Positions 11,956-24,002 of a DNA stretch of 64,000 nt are shown here, piece by piece. A program made the position numbers and the translations under genes. A model generated the notes under the pieces. That model saw only the letters and a list, made by a program, of their open reading frames with translations. It made no database searches and was not told where the DNA came from. Numbering within the stretch: the first letter of the stretch is position 1; every line of letters begins with the position of its first letter. The DNA is from Panulirus ornatus (taxonomy: Eukaryota; Arthropoda; Malacostraca; Decapoda; Palinuridae), in assembly GCF_036320965.1 (NCBI RefSeq), contig NC_092234.1, positions 46,759,012 through 46,823,011 of the forward strand, written 5' to 3'.

Positions 11956-12419
11956 TTTTCTATATATGGTTACAGATTGCAATGTGACATGTTCACACTT
12001 TTTCTGTCAAAATAGAGGAAGAAATACATTTTTTGGTGGACTAATTTGGACCATGGTGAAGGGTGCTTCATGCATAGCCTGATGTACTGCAGGGAGGGCT
12101 TGGAGCAGCTAGTGGTTAGTAATCATCTCAGTCTGGAATGTTATCCTTGTAGATATGATCTGCCTATAGTATTCTACGTCAGGAGACCCAAATACCCAGC
12201 CAGTTCTTTTGTGGATGTACCAAGCGAAACAAAGCAAAGTATTGCCTTAGAAGACAAGTTTACCATAATCAGTAGACTAGAATACAGTTATCAGTTGTGT
12301 AATGTAGCCTGCTTTCATGGGCTCAACAAGTCTACAATTCAAGCCATACTCAGTGCCTTCCAGAAGATCAAGGACACTATATCTCAGGCTTCACTAGTAT
12401 CAGCATGAAATCCGTCACC

Positions 12420-13018
12420 TCATCAGTACCTCATAACTCTTCTGCAGGTTAAGTTAGCAGTGATTATGATGGTGCCGGTGAAGTCTCCAGCCATTAAGCT
12501 TTTACCATTTTGGGCCACATAAGGGTTCATCAAAATTGTACTAGTGTGTATTTCAATTGGATCAATGTTATAATTGACTCGAGATGTCTCCGAGATATAT
12601 AGACTTTCCTGAAATACAACAATAGCGTACTTTGAGGTTTGGGGGCATGACCTTTGTGGTGATATTCATAGTGTGAGCAGTAAATATCATGTGTCAAATG
12701 TGATGTCCAGTGTGGTTTGAGTTTTCTCAATGAGTAATGGCCAACCATTTACAGTGATGGAATGCTGCAGGAGGGATGCACATCCATCTAGGGTTAGGAT
12801 GATAGCGGACACCTGTGGGGAAGCAGAAATTCTGTTTCAAGTAAGCCAGTATTCTAATTCTGCAATGTAAAAATGCATTTTTTAAATTGTCTGTGAGGTC
12901 ATCTTCAAATGAAAGGACTCACAATATGTCCATTGAAAGGTGAAGGAACATCAAGTAGAGAGAGATTGAAAAGAGTTCGATAAAGAACTGTTCCTTGGGG
13001 AACTCCACTGAAGAGCTT
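12420..13018 (-). mobile_element. Decayed LINE RT fragment (VPQG motif)
   Basis: Minus-strand translation of 13018-12971 gives KLFSGVPQGTVLYRTLFNLS, a good match to RT motif B (SGVPQGTVLGPLLF). Sequence beyond it is frame-broken. No tail or boundary could be set, so the left limit is approximate. Confidence 0.5.
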
Positions 13019-13049
13019 AAGAATATTGGATAAATATATATAATGTGCA

Positions 13050-13372
13050 AAACTGAAACATTAGAGGACAATATGTGTTGTGAGGTGGTTTGATTGAGTG
13101 ACTGTTAAAGAGTAACAGAGATGTGTGGTAATAAGGGGAGTGTGGTTGAGAAGGCTGAAGAGGGTGTGCTGAAATGGTTTGGACATATGGAGAGAATGAG
13201 AGAGGAGAGGCTGACAAAGAGGATATGTGTCAAAAGTGGAGGGTCAAGGTAAAAGTAGAAACCAAATTGGAGATGGAAGGATTGAATGAGAAACATTTTG
13301 AAAGCCTGGGGCCTGAACATGCATGAGGGTGAAAGGCATGTACAGGATAGAGTGAATGGGAGTGATGAGGCA
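13050..13372 (+). mobile_element. Old RTE-like LINE 3' coding fragment (copy C)
   Basis: Diverged sense fragment equivalent to the [11 protein letters not shown] through GRPNWRW to ARNRVNW region of the LINE C-terminus. It has many substitutions and small indels and no poly(A) tail or 3' UTR, so it is an ancient truncated remnant. Confidence 0.75.
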
Positions 13373-15373
13373 TCATCATGGCAAAATTATACACATTATA
13401 TTTAAGTATATTTATTAAAAGTTTCCTTAAAATACTAAGTACTTGCTCCAGTAGACAACAACTATTTACAAGATACCAAAAATACAAACGACCTAGCTTT
13501 ATGAAAAATCCTCCATAGCACACATTACAATTCATTTTGATTTGCAGGTTTCTTTCATTAAGTTGTAATTGTTTCTTGAGAAATAATTTTTGAAATCACC
13601 TTTCGAGATTCAATGAGGCGAGAGATTCCAATATTTCAGTAATACCAGGTAAGGATTTAATGACTTAGGTGGAAAGTGTCAAACTAATCTGGTAAACCTG
13701 GTGGTATTCGAGAGTCTTGCTCCGAAAAAAACAAAGTGTGTAAGGACTAGTGATTTGGCTTGCCGGGGTGGACTGATATGGGCGCACACGGGCGTCTGGG
13801 GCGCAAGGGCGTGTTGCGGTGGTGTTGTGCAAAGAACACTTGTCTATCTCAATAGTTACAATTCACGGAGAACATTAGATTAACTCTAATCCTCTGTATT
13901 ACAATAACAAAACTTTGTGTATGATATGTTTATTAGATTTAGAAAGGAAGAAAATTTTGATGAACAATACTAGGATGAACAAGTTTTCAGTGCATCAGGA
14001 AAAGAGAGGTGAGTTCCGCCCACGCGCCCCTGACGGCACAAAGCCACGCCCACTAGCCTCTGTCAATGTCAGCACCCTGGACGGTCTTTGCTGCGTTCTG
14101 CACGGGGGATCCCTGAGACCACTCACCCTCTCGCCTACAAACCATAAACCTCTTTCAACATGGCAAGTATATAAGAATCAAATAGTTACATTATCAATAA
14201 AACCTCTGATATATGAGATGATGAAAAATAAATTCAGACTGTGAGGACTGACGGTGCAGGCGAGTTGGGAGGGCCCCCGCACGCCTTCTCGCGGCCGACC
14301 CATGCACCACTCTCATGAGGCCACCTCGGCTCTTTGGAATAACCCAGCGGCCTCAGAATTGCTCAACATTAAAATAATATCACAAGAGTACATCTTGTTC
14401 ACCAAAAGGGGCAATAATTATCTTAGACATCAATGGAATGTTACCAATAACAGCCTTCATGAAAGTGGTGTGAAACTGAGAAAAAAAAAATATATCAGGA
14501 AATGTAATGCAAATAAATTAAAAATCTCTTCTGTAGAAAACATAGAACACTAAATTCGATAGTACCATCTCTTCGTCTCTTCCAAAATAATCTTGTGCAC
14601 AGCGCAAGATGGAAGAGAGGCAAAACAACGACACATTGTGAGCTACTGATGAAAATGGAAAGACACTGGAAAAGAGTTTACAGGTATGAGAAACAGTTTA
14701 TAATAGACCCCAATTCTGACACATTATGTAATTTCTTGGCTGTTTCTGAGTGGTCCCACTTTCTTACACCATTTTCTGATGGTCTGTATAAAAGACTTAA
14801 CAATTTATGAAAATTTATGCACAAAACAATGTCTTAGACTGGGACTACTGCAGGTGGCTATGCTTACAAAACATTACAGATATTGGTCACAGTCTATTGT
14901 ACATAATTCAGAAAAAGTAAAGTACAAAAGTTGGCACTTTGCTCCTATCTCACTTCTGTTTCATCCAGTAGTACCTACTAAAGTACCATGGATAGTTTAG
15001 TACCACAGAGCTCAGTGCACAATTATCATCACAGAAGATATTAAAGTTTTTGTAGCTCGTCATGTTTGACACTGTGGAATCGTAGAGTTATAGAGAAATG
15101 GAAGATATCATCTTTTAATAATATAGGATCTCTTTCTTCATATATAGTAATGTTGTTGTATAACAAAGATGGAAATTTTCACTGAAGATATAAAGATATA
15201 AGAATATAATGAAAGATTTATATAAATAAAATATGAAAGAAAAACAGCTAGTATGGAATATAACTCTATGGTGCCACACTGCCGCACTTGGTTAGTTGCT
15301 GGCTGACAGGTACTGTGTGTAAGGTTGGTGGGGTGATGGTGTCATGCTTGGGCCAGTGCTGCAGGGTTGATTC

Positions 15374-15376
<3 letters not shown>
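13373..15376. other. No gene recognised; GC-rich islets
   Basis: GC-rich pieces at 13740-13830, 14010-14130 and 14250-14340 alternate with AT-rich sequence. Open frames of 60-109 codons span them (13701, 13915, 14254), but I see no domain or splice structure. Confidence 0.5.

Positions 15377-15448
<72 letters not shown>
15377..15448 (+). repeat. (TA)n array
   Basis: 36 units followed by (CACA)/(CATA)-type repeats; no LINE or SINE at either side. Confidence 0.97.
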
Positions 15449-15451
<3 letters not shown>

Positions 15452-16142
15452 TACACACACATACATACATACACTCAAGAGTGTATGTATAGTAAAAATT
15501 ACCATGAGTTGGAACTCCAAAGTTTAAGAGTACTTTTATAATCTGATTTTCATAGTATATAGGATACCAAAAGTTTATGAAAAATACTGGCGGGTGAAAA
15601 AGTTTAATAAAGTTGTGAATGTGTGATAGGTAGCCACAGAACCCCACAGCCACTTTGGATACCCCTCAACACCCTCCCATTGTGATCATGTTGCACAATT
15701 CCCCAGCACAGTGGAATTGTCACAGATTCACACAGCCAAGCAAAGACCAGAGCTCTCTAATACCACTGACTGGGATATCACTGGGGTTCTTTCATAAACT
15801 GACTAGGGTCCAAATTTATGAATGATCTTTATGAGTTATAACTTTAGTGGTATAATGTGACTGTCGAATGACTAGTAGGTGTCTAATACTGTCAGTCAAC
15901 GGGCAGACATATGCCATTAAAGCGATTTATTACAATATATTATAAATGACCCATATCCAGTTATGAATTACTTTGAGAAAATTATTATCATGCGTCAATT
16001 CGCATTAGAGAGTTTCAGTCTCTGGAGGCTTCTGGCACCTCTACTACTGCTGCTGCTTCACCAGTGTTGCCACTAATTAAGACACTGCTGCTTCCTCTCA
16101 CTGTAGCCTCCATGAAGCACTTAACGAACAGACTAAAAAAAA

Positions 16143-16240
16143 AAATCATTCATAATTTAATTTAAAATAGTAAAAATAAAATTAAAAATCATTCATAATT
16201 TAATTCAAAATAGTAAAATAAAATAAAAAATATGGAATTA
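16143..16240 (+). repeat. ~48-bp tandem duplication
   Basis: ATCATTCATAATTTAATT ... AAATAGTAAAA followed by ATAAAA, present twice with small differences. AT-rich and non-coding. Confidence 0.8.
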
Positions 16241-16998
16241 TATGGATAAATTATGGTAAAAGGTCTTCTGGCTCTATCTACTGAGAGAGCAGAGACTGCC
16301 ATAAAAAAATAAGTGATATAAAAGTGCACAGGTTGCTATATCAAAGAAAATATGCAAAGGTGCACACAAACACATCAGACTCGGTAACAATCTTTGGACA
16401 TTCAGGTAATGAGAGGAGACACCAGTGGTAACAGCAGCAACAGGTGATGCTGGACACATGGCATGGGAGAAGATATTCTAAAAAAATACTGCTTCTGAGA
16501 GTATATCCACTGGAAGACAGCGTGTAGCTTTGAGTCCATGCCACAGCCTCTGGAGATCTCCCATCAGGTATATTGGCGGTGGACGCATTCACTTAGCAAA
16601 AGGTAACTCATGTCACACATTATCTGATGTTTTTCTAATCTACCCAGTGGACTCACATTATAATTCTATTACATTTGGTATCTAGGAATTATATATGAAG
16701 TTGTTATGATATCTACATAATGTAAAAAAATTGTCCTTGAGTTGTCCCTTCTAAATTTACAGCTCCATTGATGATTCACTATTTCTATTGAGTCTTGTTT
16801 GCATGATGATGAATGAGTACACAAGGTGGGATGAGTAAGTGACGTCCACTTGTCACAGCCATAAGGATGTCATCACTTCAGAGTCATAAACTGCAGATCC
16901 AATTCTGTTGTCATAGCAAATTGGTCCTTAATTCTTGATGATTTGTCTTGACAACTTTGCATCTTGACGTGTCATGAACCTGAAGAGATGACGCATAC

Positions 16999-17046
16999 CT
17001 GAGGGAGATGCAGCAACTGACGCTGAAGACGAGGTTGCACTCCAAC
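16999..17046 (-). other. Candidate small internal exon
   Basis: 48 nt on the minus strand between an acceptor-like TTCTCTTAACAG and a donor CAG|GTATGC. It is open in phase 0 as VGVQPRLQRQLLHLPQ. It lies 7 kb downstream of the Hr39 stop and could be a UTR exon of that gene, an exon of an unseen gene, or chance. I recognise no domain. Confidence 0.22.
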
Positions 17047-17252
17047 CTGTTAAGAGAAATCAAATTCTATATTACAATGCAATCAAACTTTTCTGTTTGA
17101 ACAGAAAATACAGGCTTAAGATGAAATGTTTCTATATCCAGTTACGCATATCTCACACTAAAATGTAAGAGACTGGTAAAAAAAAATCAAGATATAAAAA
17201 TTATGCACACAAAAAATATATGACTGCATTTATCGCAGTTCTAATAACCAGT

Positions 17253-17255
<3 letters not shown>

Positions 17256-17331
<76 letters not shown>
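17256..17331 (+). repeat. (TA)n at the tail of LINE copy D
   Basis: 38 units with one CA interruption, followed by poly(T) of the antisense LINE. Confidence 0.97.
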
Positions 17332-19042
17332 TTTTTTTTGCTTTGTCGCTGTCTCCCGCGTTTGCTAGGTAGCGCAAGGAAACAGACGAAAGAAATGGCC
17401 GAACCCACCCCCATACACATGTATATACATACGTCCACACACGCAAATATACATACCTACACAGCTTTCCATGGTTTACCCCAGATGCTTCACGTGCCTT
17501 GATTCAATCCACTGACAGCACGTCAGCCCCGGTATACCACATCGCTCCAATTCACTCTATTCCTTGCCCTCCTTTCACCCTCCTGCATGTTCAGGCCCCG
17601 ATCACACAAAATCTTTTTCACTCCATCTTTCCACCTCCAATTTGGTCTCCCTCTTCTCCTCGTTCCCTCCACCTCCGACACATATATCCTCTTGGTCAAT
17701 CTTTCCTCACTCATTCTCTCCATGTGCCCAAACCATTTCAAAACACCCTCTTCTGCTCTCTCAACCACGCTCTTTTTATTTCCACACATCTCTCTTACCC
17801 TTACGTTACTTACTCGATCAAACCACCTCACACCACACATTGTCCTCAAACATCTCATTTCCAGCACATCCATCCTCCTGCGCACAACTCTATCCATAGC
17901 CCATGCCTCGCAACCATACAACATTGTTGGAACCACTATTCCTTCAAACATACCCATTTTTGCTTTCCGAGATACTGTTCTTGACTTCCACACATTCTTC
18001 AAGGCTCCCAGAATTTTCGCCCCCTCCCCCACCCTATGATCCACTTCCGCTTCCATGGTTCCATCCGCTGCCAGATCCAATCCCAGATATCTAAAACACT
18101 TTACTTCCTCCAGTTTTTCTCCATTCAAACTCACCTCCCAATTGACTTGACCCTCAACCCTACTGTACCTAATAACCTTGCTCTTATTCACATTTACTCT
18201 TAACTTTCTTCTTTCACACACTTTACCAAACTCAGTCACCAGCTTCTGCAGTTTCTCACATGAATCAGCCACCAGCGCTGTATCATCAGCGAACAACAAC
18301 TGACTCACTTCCCAAGCTCTCTCATCCCCAACAGACTTCATACTTGCCCCTCTTTCCAAAACTCTTGCATTCACCTCCCTAACAACCCCATCCATAAACA
18401 AATTAAACAACCATGGAGACATCACACACCCCTGCCGCAAACCTACATTCACTGAGAACCAATCACTTTCCTCTCTTCCTACACGTACACATGCCTTACA
18501 TCCTCGATAAAAACTTTTCACTGCTTCTAACAACTTGCCTCCCACACCATATATTCTTAATACCTTCCACAGAGCATCTCTGTCAACTCTATCAAATGCC
18601 TTCTCCAGATCCATAAATGCTACATACAAATCCATTTGCTTTTCTAAGTATTTCTCACATACATTCTTCAAAGCAAACACCTGATCCACACATCCTCTAC
18701 CACTTCTGAAACCACACTGCTCTTCCCCAATCTGATGCTCTGTACATGCCTTCACCCTCTCAATCAATACCCTTCCATATAATTCACCAGGAATACTCAA
18801 CAAACTTATACCTCTGTAATTTGAGCACTCACTCTTATCCCCTTTGCCTTTGTACAATGGCACTATGCACGCATTCCTCCAATCCTCAGGCACCTCACCA
18901 TGAGTCATACATACATTAAATAACCTTACCAACCAGTCAATAATACAGTCCCCCCCTTTTTTAATAAATTCCACTGCAATACCATCCAAACCTGCTGCCT
19001 TGCCGGCTTTCATCTTCCGCAAAGCTTTTACTACCTCTTCTA
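17332..19042 (-). mobile_element. RTE-like LINE, 5'-truncated (copy D)
   Basis: Antisense copy holding RT, C-terminal domain and the short 3' UTR. It ends in poly(T) (the antisense poly-A tail) against a (TA)n array at 17256-17331. The 5' break is at a (TA)7 tract (19043-19056), beyond which an antisense SINE piece begins. It has the longest intact coding stretch of the family in the window, suggesting recent insertion. The endonuclease half is missing, so it cannot move by itself. Confidence 0.92.
17523..19022 (-). CDS. LINE reverse transcriptase, N-terminally truncated (499 codons)
   Basis: Open frame inside copy D. Landmarks by residue: [16 protein letters not shown] (48-63), [18 protein letters not shown] (68-85), GFRSGRG (104-110), motif A AFMDLEKAFDRVD (135-147), motif [14 protein letters not shown] (194-206), motif C FADD (244-247) with both catalytic Asp present. 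The C-terminal region has [28 protein letters not shown] and [10 protein letters not shown], a block common to arthropod RTE-like elements. The first Met is internal to the RT domain, because the endonuclease and the true start are missing. It is best read as a relic with an intact RT fragment. The clade (RTE versus a relative) is my judgement from motifs. Confidence 0.75.
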   Translation of the reverse strand: MRKMKAGKAAGLDGIAVEFIKKGGDCIIDWLVRLFNVCMTHGEVPEDWRNACIVPLYKGKGDKSECSNYRGISLLSIPGELYGRVLIERVKACTEHQIGEEQCGFRSGRGCVDQVFALKNVCEKYLEKQMDLYVAFMDLEKAFDRVDRDALWKVLRIYGVGGKLLEAVKSFYRGCKACVRVGREESDWFSVNVGLRQGCVMSPWLFNLFMDGVVREVNARVLERGASMKSVGDERAWEVSQLLFADDTALVADSCEKLQKLVTEFGKVCERRKLRVNVNKSKVIRYSRVEGQVNWEVSLNGEKLEEVKCFRYLGLDLAADGTMEAEVDHRVGEGAKILGALKNVWKSRTVSRKAKMGMFEGIVVPTMLYGCEAWAMDRVVRRRMDVLEMRCLRTMCGVRWFDRVSNVRVREMCGNKKSVVERAEEGVLKWFGHMERMSEERLTKRIYVSEVEGTRRRGRPNWRWKDGVKKILCDRGLNMQEGERRARNRVNWSDVVYRG

Positions 19043-19056
19043 GTATATATATATAT
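19043..19056 (+). repeat. (TA)7 between LINE copy D and a SINE
   Basis: Marks the 5' truncation point of the LINE. Confidence 0.9.
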
Positions 19057-19176
19057 TCTTCTTTCTTTTAAACTATTCGCCATTTCCCGCGTTAGCGAGG
19101 TAGCGTTAAGAACAGAGGACTGGGCCATTTTTGGAATATCCTTACCTGGCCCCCTCTGTTCCTTCTTTTGGAAAAG
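19056..19176 (-). mobile_element. SINE 3' half, antisense
   Basis: Contains the tail (antisense CTATTCGCCATTTCCCGCG TTAGCGAGGTAGCGTTAAG) and the middle region to about the CCAAAAGAAGG position. The (AAAG)-type tail faces a (TA)7 tract at the broken 5' end of LINE copy D. Confidence 0.82.
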
Positions 19177-19689
19177 TTACTGATCAGATTCATTATAAAA
19201 TCCTGCTGTGTCAAAACCATATACATTAAGCATGTTTCTTTGGTCATTCTATGTAACACAGAATGAGCTAATGAATCTTTGCATGATGTCCAAGTTTCTA
19301 TATCGGCAGTGTATTTAAATCTTTACTAACACATTTTTTCAAAGAAATTTCTTTTTGACTACTATCATGCAAATACATTCTACTGGCCTCACTGATTTTT
19401 CCCCCTTTTATATATGCTTTATATGCCTTACATTCCTATTGTGCATCTCTTTATTCATCTTAATATCCTAATGCTTAATATGTTTAGTATTAAACAAAAA
19501 ATAATTGCAAATGATGTTAAAGCAACAATGTTTAGATATGATATATCGATCACAAGATGAAAAGAACATCTCATCAAATCAACAGACCTTTTAAAAGCAC
19601 CTGAAACAGTGAGTTTCACAAAGATCTATAAGCAAAGTCACTATGGGTTACAAGCAAGCTTTAAACATCATGAATACACAAAAATATTC

Positions 19690-20815
19690 CCTATTCCTAG
19701 GGATGGGGAAGAAAGAATACTTCTTGCATATTCCTTGCATTTTGTAGAAGGCAACTAAAATGGGTGGGAGTGGAGGGTCAAGAAACTCTCCCATCCTTGT
19801 ATTTCAGTTTCTAAAAATTGGAAAAGAAGATGGGGGCAAAAGAAGAAGTGCTCATCCTCCTCAAAGGCTCAGGCTAGGGTGTCTAAATGTGCGTGAATGT
19901 AACCATGCTGAGAAGAAAGACGAGATATGTAGAATGTTCGAGGAATGCAACCTGGATGTTCTAGCTCCAAATGAAACAAAGCTCAAGGAAAAAGGGAAGG
20001 TCTGGGGTCAGTGTTACGGTAAAAGCTTAGGAAGAGGTTACCTTTCTGGTTAATGAGAAGTTGTGGGTATATGTGATAGAGCATAAAGAAGTGAGCCTCA
20101 GACCAATGTGGGTAAAATCAAAAGTGAATTACATGAGGTGGGTGATTGTTAGTGCTTATGCACCTGGAAATGAACTGACTAACTATGATGAAGGGAGAAA
20201 TACAGTGTCAATAATTCTGATGCAAGGAGTTGAGTATTAGATTTAGGTGTTTTAAATGCTAGTGCGTAATGTGGCAACTCAATGTAAAATTAAGGTGCAT
20301 GGAGTACCCAGTAATGTGAATGGAAATGGTGAACAGGTTGTGGAGTTGTGTACTGAAAAAGTACTGGTGACTGCAAATACTTGAAAAGAGGGACTTAAAT
20401 AAGTATGCATAGGTTTAAGGTAGATGGTATGCAGGCATTGATGGCTTATGTACTAATTTATAGACATACCGATGGAGACTCTTGGATGTGAACGTGCTGA
20501 GAGGGTCAGCTGCTGGAATGTTTGATCATTACTTGGCAGAGGTGAGGGGTGAAGGTTTGGAAAGGCTTTCAGAAAAGAGGAAATGTTATGCTTTGGAAGA
20601 AGGCGATAGAAGTGAGTGAGTTTGGAAATGGAGCTTGTGAGAAGAAATACCAGAAGAGATTAAGTGTTGATTGGCAAAAAAATGTAAGTAAATGAAACTA
20701 AGGGAGCGAGCTAGGAAAGGAAAGTATTCAGGGAAGAACTTCTTGCACTGGCAAAAGAGGTGTGAGGCATACGGAAGGTGGGAGATGGGCATGTGAGGCG
20801 GAGTTTTTTCAATTT
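19690..20815 (+). mobile_element. RTE-like LINE 5' half (copy E)
   Basis: The 5' UTR (19690-19875) matches the SINE head at about three positions in four by eye. Endonuclease-coding sequence follows: RLGCLNVRECNHAEKKDEIC, then EECNLDVLAPNETKLKEKGK (open at 19760-20053), then decayed equivalents of the [16 protein letters not shown] region near 20480. RT is absent. With copy F it shows that the SINE head derives from the LINE 5' UTR. Confidence 0.82.
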
Positions 20816-22014
20816 AGGAGCTGGGATAAGATCCAGGTTAAACCTTATCATAATGAACCTAAATTAGGCAAATTCCAAGCTAGAGTTTTGAGTCCAATGC
20901 CATTCAGTTCTTTAGATGCTGGAGAATAACCGCAAAGACCATTTTCAATACCTGATTTAGACTTTACATGTTATGACCCATGCTATGTTGCCAGTTAAAG
21001 TGTGACTCCAAGTGATGGTCAGATGGACTGATGGATAGAATATGTATGATGATGATGACAGACAAAATGATTCAAAGTGTTTGCCATGCTATGCAGGTGA
21101 CACAATAACAAGGAGAATGTTCCATTGAACTCTTGTCCCCAGCAGAATACCATAGTTATTGATAGTAAAATAAGAATGGGTAAAAGTATTGCTTTGAAAA
21201 TATCAAAAACATCTGTACTAAGTTTCATAGCCAAAGGTGGAACTTTTTTGAAGTTATGTGCCATATGAAGTTCCAAATTGAACCTCTTTAAAAGCAAGAC
21301 TCAAATTAGGGCTATAGATCTTATATCATTCAGATTTTTTGTTTCATGAATATCTGATTTAGACTTTTTATGACATGACCGTGGTTAGATTAAGATTAAA
21401 TGTATTTTCAGGCAAAGGAACAATGGACAATGGAAAATAAACAGATGATGGATGATAACAAAAACAGATCAGAATAATTCTTGATTTTCTACCATGTGAA
21501 GCAAGCAACACAGAAATATATGGAGGGATTTATGAACATGATAATGGTGCATTAATGTTCAATAATACTATAATCCACTTCTGAAGGGGGCAGTAATGTT
21601 TATGTTCATTTTTGCACTTTAATGCAGATTTTAGTAAGTTAATTTTCATATTTCATACAGCCAAATCATTTCTATATTCAAGTTGAAATTTCTTTTTGCC
21701 AAGCCTAAATAATTATACATTTGTAAACAACACGTCTGTTCCTTTGTGTTTTACACGTGATGGCATTAGTACCTGCATTCTTACAATGTCCCAGAATAAA
21801 GCAAAATAGCAATCACTTCCACATATAATAAATATTTAATGTTCGTTTCTAAATACCTAACTTGAAATTAATATTGACAGGTCGAGATAAAACTGATATC
21901 CTCCATATACGCTCAATGTGTTTAATGAAAGACTAAGACATTTCTACCTTTGTGTTTAGGATGGGAAAAGAGGGAAAAGAACAGACTTTTGTACTTATGC
22001 AAGGGGTGGAAAAA
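20816..22014. other. No gene; possible old duplicated repeat
   Basis: 20820-21010 and 21250-21410 share the words CATTCAG, ACCTGATTTAGACTTT (or ATCTGATTTAGACTTTT) and ATGACC in the same order, suggesting two old copies of one repeat. Not classified. Confidence 0.4.
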
Positions 22015-22410
22015 GGTCTCAAAGGAAAATAAGGAGTGTGCAACATCTATGGATTCAGAAAAGGCAAATAATAAAGTGAATACGAAAGTACTCTGAGAGC
22101 CTTTGATTCTATATTGTTTGCATGTAATTCTTTCAGATGCTGTGAAGAACTTTGATGGAATTAACACAAGCATGAAAGTATGAGGTGACATGAGTAAGTG
22201 GTGTGAATTAAATGGGGGTGTGTCAAGGTCGTGTGATGTCAGAGTGGTTATCTTATGTATCTATGGATGGGGTATTCCATGAGATCAAAGTGAGGTAGGG
22301 TGATTATGGTGTGATATCTAATGATGGAAAAACAGAATGGAAGTCACTGCTGCTGTTGTATGTAGATGATATTGTGCTGTTTGCTATAAGGTTGGATAAA
22401 ATGGTGGAAC
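22015..22410 (+). mobile_element. Second, divergent LINE: RT fragment
   Basis: Decayed sense RT recognisable as GVCQG-like motif B (near 22210), MDGVFHEIKVR, and motif C LLLLYVDDIVLFA (22350-22387). YVDD rather than FADD separates it from the dominant family. It is interrupted at 22411 by LINE copy G plus a SINE piece, and its C-terminal region resumes at 23400. Confidence 0.7.
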
Positions 22411-23271
22411 CCTGCCCACAGGAAACAGCATTGCCACCCCCTGTGTCAGCGAGGTAGTGCCAGGAAAAGACAAAAAAGGCCACATTCGTTCACACTCAGT
22501 CTCTAGCTGTCATGTGTAATGCACTGAAACCACAGCTCCCTATCCACATCCAGACCCCACAAAACTATCCTCGGTTTACTTCCAATGTTTCACATGTCTT
22601 GGTTTAGTCCAATGACAGCACATTGACCCCTGTATACCACATTGTTCCAATTCACTCTATTCCTTGCATGCCTCTCATTCTCCTGCATATTCAGGCCCCG
22701 ATTGCTCAAAATCATTTTCACTCCATTCTTCCACCTCCAATTTGGTCTCCCGCTTTTCCTTGTTCCCTCCACCTTTGACATATATCTTCTCTGTCAACCT
22801 TTCCTCACTCGTCCTCTCCATATATCCAAACCATTTCAACACATCCTCTTCTGCTCTCTCAACCACACTCTTTTTATTACCACACATCTCTCTTACCCTT
22901 TCATTACTTACTGATCAAACCACCTCACACCACATACTGTTCTCAAACATTACATTTCCAACACATCCACCCTACTCTGCACAACCCTATCTACAGCCCA
23001 TGCCTCACAGCTATATAATATTACTGAAGTTACTATTCCTTCAAACATACCCATTTTTGCTCTCCGAGATAATGTACTCTCTTTCCACACATTCTTCATT
23101 GCTCCCAGAGCCTTTATCCCTTCTTCCACCCAAAGACTTACTTGTGCTTCCATGGTTCTATTCACTGCCAAGTCCACTCCCAGATATTTAAAACACTTCA
23201 CTATCTCCAATTTTTCTCCATTCAAACATACTTCCCAACTAGCTTGTCCCTCAACCCTGCTGAATCTAATA
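22411..23271 (-). mobile_element. RTE-like LINE 3' fragment (copy G)
   Basis: Antisense fragment of an older subfamily with the long-type 3' UTR truncated internally. Coding remnants include NGEKLEIVKCFKYLGVDLA (about 23220) and [20 protein letters not shown] (about 22885). It is inserted inside an unrelated, older LINE (22015-22410 and 23400-23860) and abuts a SINE piece at 23272. Confidence 0.85.
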
Positions 23272-23380
23272 AGAGAAGGGGGCCAAGTGAGGATTTTTTC
23301 CTCTAAGGCTCAGCCTTCTGTTTGTGAAACTACTTTGCTAATGCAGGAAATGGTGAATATGCATGGAAAAAGAATAAATA
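23272..23380 (+). mobile_element. SINE 3' half, old copy
   Basis: Begins mid-element at AGAGAAGGGGGCCAAGTGAGG and runs to a degraded tail (CTACTTTGCTAATGCAGG AAATGGTGAAT). It is joined directly to LINE copy G, with no head. Confidence 0.75.
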
Positions 23381-23399
23381 TATATACAGTAATGAGCTG

Positions 23400-23860
23400 G
23401 CCTTGATTTCGGCATTCAGTTACCCATGCTGTCTCACCTAACATTAAAAATGCACATAAAAGAAAATTTAAGCATAGGTTGGACAAGAAGCCTGCATGAA
23501 GTACTTGCCCTAATGCTCATGTATGGCTCTGATAGCCAAATGTTATCATGGAGGACAAGAGATGTAAAATCCAAGAGCAGTAGAGGAGGGTAATTTGTGT
23601 AGTATGATTGAAAAAAGGATGGCAGACAGATTGGAGAATGAAGCTGTGAGATTATGTGGCATAAAGAAGGCATCAGAAAAGATAGTATGCTCATGCAAGG
23701 CAATGACAGATGAGAAATTAGTCAAGAGAATATACAGCAGTACAGAAGAAGGTAGAATGTGGAAGCGATGGACAAATGTAGTGACAGATTTGCTTTGAGA
23801 TAGATATGTTTCAGGTGATGATACTAGAGGAATGACTGGGAATCAGATACAGAGGAATGG
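23400..23860 (+). mobile_element. Second, divergent LINE: C-terminal region
   Basis: The continuation of the 22015-22410 element after the nested insertion: LMYGSDSQMLSWRTRD-like (near 23520, the counterpart of LYGCEAWAM), then RMADRLENEAVRLCGIKKAS (23610 onward) and VKRIYSSTEEGRMWKRW. Frameshifts are present. This old element forms the region just downstream of the Hr39 stop codon. Confidence 0.65.
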
Positions 23861-24002
23861 AGACATTAGTGTCTCTTAATGAAACACCTTTGTGTGATAA
23901 GGGAAAAAGTTAAAAGCACATATATAGATGAGGAGGTCCATGGGTTAAAGATGTTGTGTACATTATTGTAGAGGTTGTATGTACTTGATTCACATACCTT
24001 AA

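Larger units (their letters stand above)
15449..17255. other. No gene recognised; one candidate exon
   Basis: Holds the 16143 duplication and the 48-nt candidate exon at 16999-17046. The remainder shows nothing I can assign. Confidence 0.5.

Noticed and set aside
12046..12408. 120-codon open frame
   Set aside because: No family recognised and no support from splice sites; it lies next to a decayed LINE on the other strand, so it may be chance or a transposon relic.
17499..17984. His/Pro/Ser-rich open frames on the plus strand
   Set aside because: These are antisense shadows of the LINE RT; the same proteins recur opposite every copy (8224, 26794, 28856, 38190, 62536).
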